A DNA stretch of 64,000 bases from contig JAVYSB010000002.1 of NCBI GenBank assembly GCA_038729425.1, positions 1 through 64,000 on the forward strand. Direction: 5' to 3'. The notes beneath the pieces are model-generated. The model worked only from the letters and a program-made list of their open reading frames with translations. It was not told the origin of the DNA and did not search any database. This document shows positions 60,439 to 64,000 of this stretch, piece by piece. The stretch is from Thermoplasmataceae archaeon (GTDB taxonomy: Archaea > Thermoplasmatota > Thermoplasmata > Thermoplasmatales > Thermoplasmataceae). The number at the start of each line of letters is the position of its first letter. Positions within the stretch are counted from its first letter, which is position 1. The translations under genes and the position numbers were made by a program.

Positions 60439-60756
60439 ATGGAATATATATATGGTGCGCTTCTGCTGCACTCAGCAGGGCAGGAAATAGACGAAGAGAA
60501 ATTGAAAAAGGTACTCAGTGGGGCGGGGGTAAAAGCTGACGAGACAAGGCTCAAGTCACTCGTATCGAGCCTAAAGGAAATCAAGATAGAAGATGTGCTT
60601 AAGACAGCAGCCAGCGCGACGGTAGCTGCTCCGGCTCCAGCTGCTGAGAAACACGCTGAAAAGAAAGAGGAGAAGAAGAAAGAGGAGAAGAAGGAAGAGA
60701 AAAGCGAAGCTTCCGAAGAAGATGCAATGGCTGGACTCAGCTCACTGTTTGGATGA
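60439..60756 (+). CDS. rpl12: 50S ribosomal protein P1/L12
   Basis: The 105-aa acidic stalk protein recruits translation factors. The N-domain [38 protein letters not shown] dimerises and binds P0. A flexible Ala/Pro linker and a Lys/Glu-rich run follow, and the conserved tail AGLSSLFG ends it. Complete. A small membrane ORF follows nine bases later. Confidence 0.97.
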   Translation: MEYIYGALLLHSAGQEIDEEKLKKVLSGAGVKADETRLKSLVSSLKEIKIEDVLKTAASATVAAPAPAAEKHAEKKEEKKKEEKKEEKSEASEEDAMAGLSSLFG

Positions 60757-60765
60757 GTTTCTGAT

Positions 60766-60945
60766 ATGGAATTCTCCGACTATTTCTGGGGAGTAATTAA
60801 ATACATTTTCCCCGCAATTTTATTTATTCTTTCGGTTACCATTACTCCGAGCTTTATTTTGACTCTTATATCTCTGATATGGATATTCTCATCCCTGCTC
60901 ATCTACGCTCTTTCCATGGAGCCTGAGAAAAGACAGGGATACTAG
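60766..60945 (+). CDS. 59-aa two-helix membrane protein behind rpl12
   Basis: An ORF of 59 codons starts nine bases after the rpl12 stop and ends with TAG at 60943-60945. The product has a short aromatic N-terminus (MEFSDYFWGVIKY), two hydrophobic helices (about 13-29 and 32-51) with a TPS turn, and a charged end (SMEPEKRQGY). A CTGAT stands just before the ATG, with no strong Shine-Dalgarno site. The clean helix-turn-helix design and operon spacing argue for a real gene. I do not recognise the family; cotranscription with the stalk operon is likely. Confidence 0.6.
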   Translation: MEFSDYFWGVIKYIFPAILFILSVTITPSFILTLISLIWIFSSLLIYALSMEPEKRQGY

Positions 60946-61090
60946 GTCACAAATTTTTTTCAATGCGTAAACCTTGCAGTTTCTCCAAGGTGGACGAGTT
61001 GCATATAACCTAAATTAATTCGTAGCAATCAGTTCTTCCCAGATTTATGTAACTTCTAAATAGGGATTCTGTCTTATTACCAGGAGAAAG

Positions 61091-62020
61091 ATGAAAGCAC
61101 TGGTTTTTGGGGGAACGGGTTTTATAGGTAGACGACTCGTGGAAAATCTTCTTAGGGAAAACTGGGACGTAACGATTGCCACTTCTGGGAAGTCGCAGAA
61201 TCCATTTGGAGATACTGTATCTACTGTGGTTGTTAACAGGTACGAAGAAACAAGCATCGAGGAGAAATTATCGTCACCTCCTTATTTCGACATTGTATTT
61301 GACCAGATAGGTTTCTGCCCGAACGATATGAAGTTGATGGTTGACTTTTTTCACAAACGTATCGGCAGTTACGTTTTTGTTTCCAGCGCTGCCGTGTATG
61401 CTGATAAGCGTGGAACCGTGCGGGAATCAGATTTCGATCCCATGGCACTTCACATAAGAAATGAGCCGGCTTCGGCGCTGGGTTATAATGAAGGCAAGAG
61501 GAATGCTGAGGCATACCTTTTCCAGAATGCCACATTTCCCGTCTCTGCAGCAAGGTTTCCAAACGTTATAGGATATGATGACAGCACAACCAGGTTCCAG
61601 AAGGAGGTTTTTCGAATTAGGGACAGAAAACGTTTCAATATCAGAAAGAGAGGAGTTCTCCGAAACTACGTATGGGTGGAAGACGCAGGCAGGTTTTTGT
61701 TCTGGCTTGGAACGAACAGGAAAAGCGGATCATACAATGCAGCATCTCCAGACTCGATAAGCGCAGAATCTCTCCTGTCGGAAATAGGAAAGTCACTGGG
61801 AATAGAACCACAAATTTCCATAGATCCTGGCATGGATAGCAGCACTCCATATTACAGGGATGAGGAACTGGTATTGTCGACAAAAAAAGCGGAATCCGAG
61901 GGCTTCAATTTCACTCCAACAAATGAGTGGTTGGATTCGGAGGTGAAGAAGGTCATTGAAAACAATGGACAGACTGGAAATTCAACAGAACATATGAAAT
62001 GGATATTTGGGAAAAGATGA
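61091..62020 (+). CDS. NAD-dependent epimerase/dehydratase (extended SDR family)
   Basis: The 309-aa protein has an N-terminal Rossmann motif FGGTGFIGRRL (about 6-16) and a VFVSSAAVYAD strand (about 93-103). The catalytic YxxxK is in GYNEGKRNAE (about 137-146, Tyr138 and Lys142 by my count). The C-terminal part has the substrate-binding arrangement of sugar-nucleotide or isoflavone-reductase-like SDRs. The real substrate is unknown; nucleotide-sugar modification for cell-surface glycans is the usual role. A single gene with a 145-bp gap upstream. Confidence 0.85.
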   Translation: MKALVFGGTGFIGRRLVENLLRENWDVTIATSGKSQNPFGDTVSTVVVNRYEETSIEEKLSSPPYFDIVFDQIGFCPNDMKLMVDFFHKRIGSYVFVSSAAVYADKRGTVRESDFDPMALHIRNEPASALGYNEGKRNAEAYLFQNATFPVSAARFPNVIGYDDSTTRFQKEVFRIRDRKRFNIRKRGVLRNYVWVEDAGRFLFWLGTNRKSGSYNAASPDSISAESLLSEIGKSLGIEPQISIDPGMDSSTPYYRDEELVLSTKKAESEGFNFTPTNEWLDSEVKKVIENNGQTGNSTEHMKWIFGKR

Positions 62021-62084
62021 GGCGGCGAATACACCAAGTATCTTTCTGCGGTACACTAATCAAAACTGTTAGGCTGATCTCCGC

Positions 62085-63902
62085 TCATTTTATGTTTCCG
62101 CCGAATAGCCCTGGGGATAATTCTGCTGGAGTCTCAGACTGGATTTTATTTGTTTTTTCCTCGGTCTTCATCTCGGGTGAATGTTCGTTGAGTTCATAGA
62201 TGAATGTCTTTCCCCTGAATGCAGAAAACAGAGCAGCCAATCCTGCCATTATCGCTCCGAAATAAAATGCTTCACGAAGGGCATTCATCACAGATGGCGC
62301 AATTGCAGTTGGGAACCAGGTTGGACCGTCGATGGCCAGCCATGCCTGGTAAAATGATCCAGAATGCGTGCCTATGCTAAGATAGATAGAATTAGCAACT
62401 GGCAGATACGGGGCGAGCTGCATTATTAGTGTCCTGACAGGATCATAGCCCAGAAATGCTGAAAACAGGGCTGATGTTGGAGGCGTTAGGGCGAAACCTT
62501 GGGCAAGAGAAGCAGCCTGTTGGGATGTAAGGCCGGTAATCCCTGACATTGCATTTGAAAAAGCGCTTCCAAATCCGGAAGCCATTGAAACTATGATTAT
62601 TGTAAAGAATATTCCCATGCTCGCTGTCTGACCAGTGTTTTGCATGGTAGCTCTCATACCAGACCCAGCGCCTCTCTGCTGGGCAGGAAGTGAATTCATA
62701 ACAGCAGTTGAGTTCGGAGCCGCAAATAGGCCATTTCCCATTCCAAGGAAGAATATTGTAATTGCAAAGGGGACATAATTGAAGTTATACGCGAATGTTG
62801 ATAAAACGAGGAAAGAGAATGCAACCAAGATCATGCCAAGTGTTGCCAACACCCTTGCACCAAATCTATCAGTAAGGGCCCCACCTATTGGTCCCATAAC
62901 CAGGAACCCAACCATCATTGGTATCATGTAGACACCGGCCCAGAAAGGTACGGACGAATATGAATAGCCATGCAACGGAAGCCAGATCCCCTGAAGCAGG
63001 ATAATCAACATGAACATTGCACCGCCGTAGCCAATCATCCCGAGTAGTGCGGAATAGTTCCCAAAAGCAAATGCTCTATTTTTGAAAAGACTCACGTCAA
63101 ACATTGGTTGCTCTATGTGACTTTCTGCAAATGGGAAAGCTACGATCAACGCTGCGCCTATGACAAGCGTGACGATAACAAACGGGCTCATCCATCCCAT
63201 ATTGCTGCTTCCATAGGGTATCAGGCCATAGGTGATCCCTACTAGGAATATGGTCAGGCCACCACCAAGCAGAAAGGTTCCTATATAATCCAGTTTCTGG
63301 TCCTTATGACGAACAGAATTATCTCTGAGTTTCAGAACAGACCAGATGCTGCCAAAAATTCCAACAGGCACGCTAACCAGGAAGACGTATCTCCAGTTGA
63401 GCACAGAAAGTATTCCTCCAAGGATAAGACCTATGAGAGATCCGGCCATTCCAGCAATCATGTTAATTCCAATAGCTTTCCCCCTTTCGCTATATGAGAA
63501 AGCGTCGGTTAATATTGCTGTGCTGTTTGAGAACAGGAAAGCTGCCCCCGCACCCTGGATAAGCCTGAATGCAATCAGCTCCATTGCGCCAAGATTACCT
63601 TTGTTCGGGGTTATAGACAGCAAAATAGATCCTATGGTGAATATTATGAAACCCATGGTGTAGAGCTTCGTCCTCCCAAAGATATCCGAAAGTCGTCCGA
63701 ATGTCACAAGAAGGACGGCAGTGATAATCATGTAACCCATTAGAATCCAGAGGAGATAGGCAAATGACCCCGGAGCCAGCGGGTTGATATCTATCCCATT
63801 GAATATGGCGGGCAGGGAGATCATAACTATTGTAGCATTGATAGTAGCCATCAAGACACCAAGGGTGGTGTTAGATAGTGCTATCCACTTGTATTGTACC
63901 AT
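62085..63902 (-). CDS. MFS drug exporter, 14-TM DHA2 (EmrB/QacA) type
   Basis: The 605-aa membrane protein has about 14 helices. Motif [19 protein letters not shown] (about 68-85), motif [23 protein letters not shown] (about 112-133) and motif C around [24 protein letters not shown] (about 156-179) are intact, the pattern of EmrB/QacA drug:proton antiporters. A long extra-cytoplasmic loop of about 90 residues lies between the last helices. The C-terminal tail is polar, with Glu/Lys. Single gene; the start at 63902 has AT-rich sequence before it (63910-63950). Confidence 0.92.
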   Translation of the reverse strand: MVQYKWIALSNTTLGVLMATINATIVMISLPAIFNGIDINPLAPGSFAYLLWILMGYMIITAVLLVTFGRLSDIFGRTKLYTMGFIIFTIGSILLSITPNKGNLGAMELIAFRLIQGAGAAFLFSNSTAILTDAFSYSERGKAIGINMIAGMAGSLIGLILGGILSVLNWRYVFLVSVPVGIFGSIWSVLKLRDNSVRHKDQKLDYIGTFLLGGGLTIFLVGITYGLIPYGSSNMGWMSPFVIVTLVIGAALIVAFPFAESHIEQPMFDVSLFKNRAFAFGNYSALLGMIGYGGAMFMLIILLQGIWLPLHGYSYSSVPFWAGVYMIPMMVGFLVMGPIGGALTDRFGARVLATLGMILVAFSFLVLSTFAYNFNYVPFAITIFFLGMGNGLFAAPNSTAVMNSLPAQQRGAGSGMRATMQNTGQTASMGIFFTIIIVSMASGFGSAFSNAMSGITGLTSQQAASLAQGFALTPPTSALFSAFLGYDPVRTLIMQLAPYLPVANSIYLSIGTHSGSFYQAWLAIDGPTWFPTAIAPSVMNALREAFYFGAIMAGLAALFSAFRGKTFIYELNEHSPEMKTEEKTNKIQSETPAELSPGLFGGNIK

Positions 63903-64000
63903 TTTTAGACTTTTCCGTCATTAAATATTGGGATAAATAGTTTAGGAGTAAATTTTTGAAGGTCTCAGGTAATTGGGCATTTTTGAGAGGCTTCACCAGG

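Overview
The window is a chromosomal segment of a euryarchaeon of the order Thermoplasmatales (Thermoplasma-like lineage; genus not resolved). The evidence is the 3' end of a 16S rRNA gene that runs straight into secE-spt5 with no 23S gene behind it, as in Thermoplasma where rRNA genes are unlinked. Other markers are archaeal TBP, the PolD small subunit DP1, a tRNA-splicing endonuclease, the archaeal L11-L1-L10-L12 operon, eL41, a tricorn-factor-type aminopeptidase, a futalosine menaquinone pathway and a cytochrome bd oxidase. Many genes look leaderless, with a TATA box about 25 nt upstream of the start codon; others carry GGTGA/GGAG Shine-Dalgarno sites that match the 16S 3' end seen here (GGATCACCTCCT).

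Layout. 1-3.3 kb: 16S 3' end, then secE, a long spt5 with an extra N-terminal domain, an unknown 471-aa gene and a PUA-domain gene. 3.4-8.0 kb: two peroxiredoxins around a membrane protein, then an overlooked 57-codon membrane ORF overlapping cydA, and cydAB. 8.0-8.5 kb: a gene-free stretch with a row of perfect palindromes, then tRNA-Thr. 8.6-12 kb: fatty-acid oxidation (hydroxyacyl-CoA dehydrogenase/enoyl-CoA hydratase fusion, SCP2) and a disulfide oxidoreductase. 12-19.3 kb: two ABC-2 exporters, the second driven by a PadR regulator with a visible operator, around a tricorn-type aminopeptidase. 19.5-24.5 kb: a tldE/tldD/four-CBS/SHMT-like operon. 25-30 kb: asd-lysC, transporters and membrane proteins.

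30-38 kb is the accessory part: an orphan D12-class DNA adenine methylase, a third ABC exporter, a methyltransferase, a NYN-LOTUS nuclease-like gene, a decayed gene with frameshifts and TAG stops, and an AT-rich orphan gene with a DnaJ-type cysteine cluster. It ends at a tRNA-Trp gene whose 68-nt intron reads as a box C/D guide RNA for positions 34 and 39 of its own tRNA. A 22-aa eL41 ribosomal protein gene ends one base inside that tRNA.

38-64 kb is mostly core genome: DP1, uracil-DNA glycosylase, guaB, mqnA-mqnE with divergent mqnC, truD, TBP, a MIP18/SufT-type protein, a CoaD-DUF84 fusion, an aminotransferase, a Ras-like GTPase overlapping endA, uS2, an S9 peptidase, DUF373, mptE-like, comB-like, the ribosomal stalk operon with a 59-aa membrane ORF behind it, an SDR epimerase and a 14-TM MFS exporter.

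Functionally, the menaquinone genes (mqnA, C, E) would feed quinol to the cyd oxidase. EndA in the same window would splice the tRNA-Trp intron. No CRISPR array, intact insertion sequence or integrase was recognised. All family assignments come from reading motifs, not from database searches.
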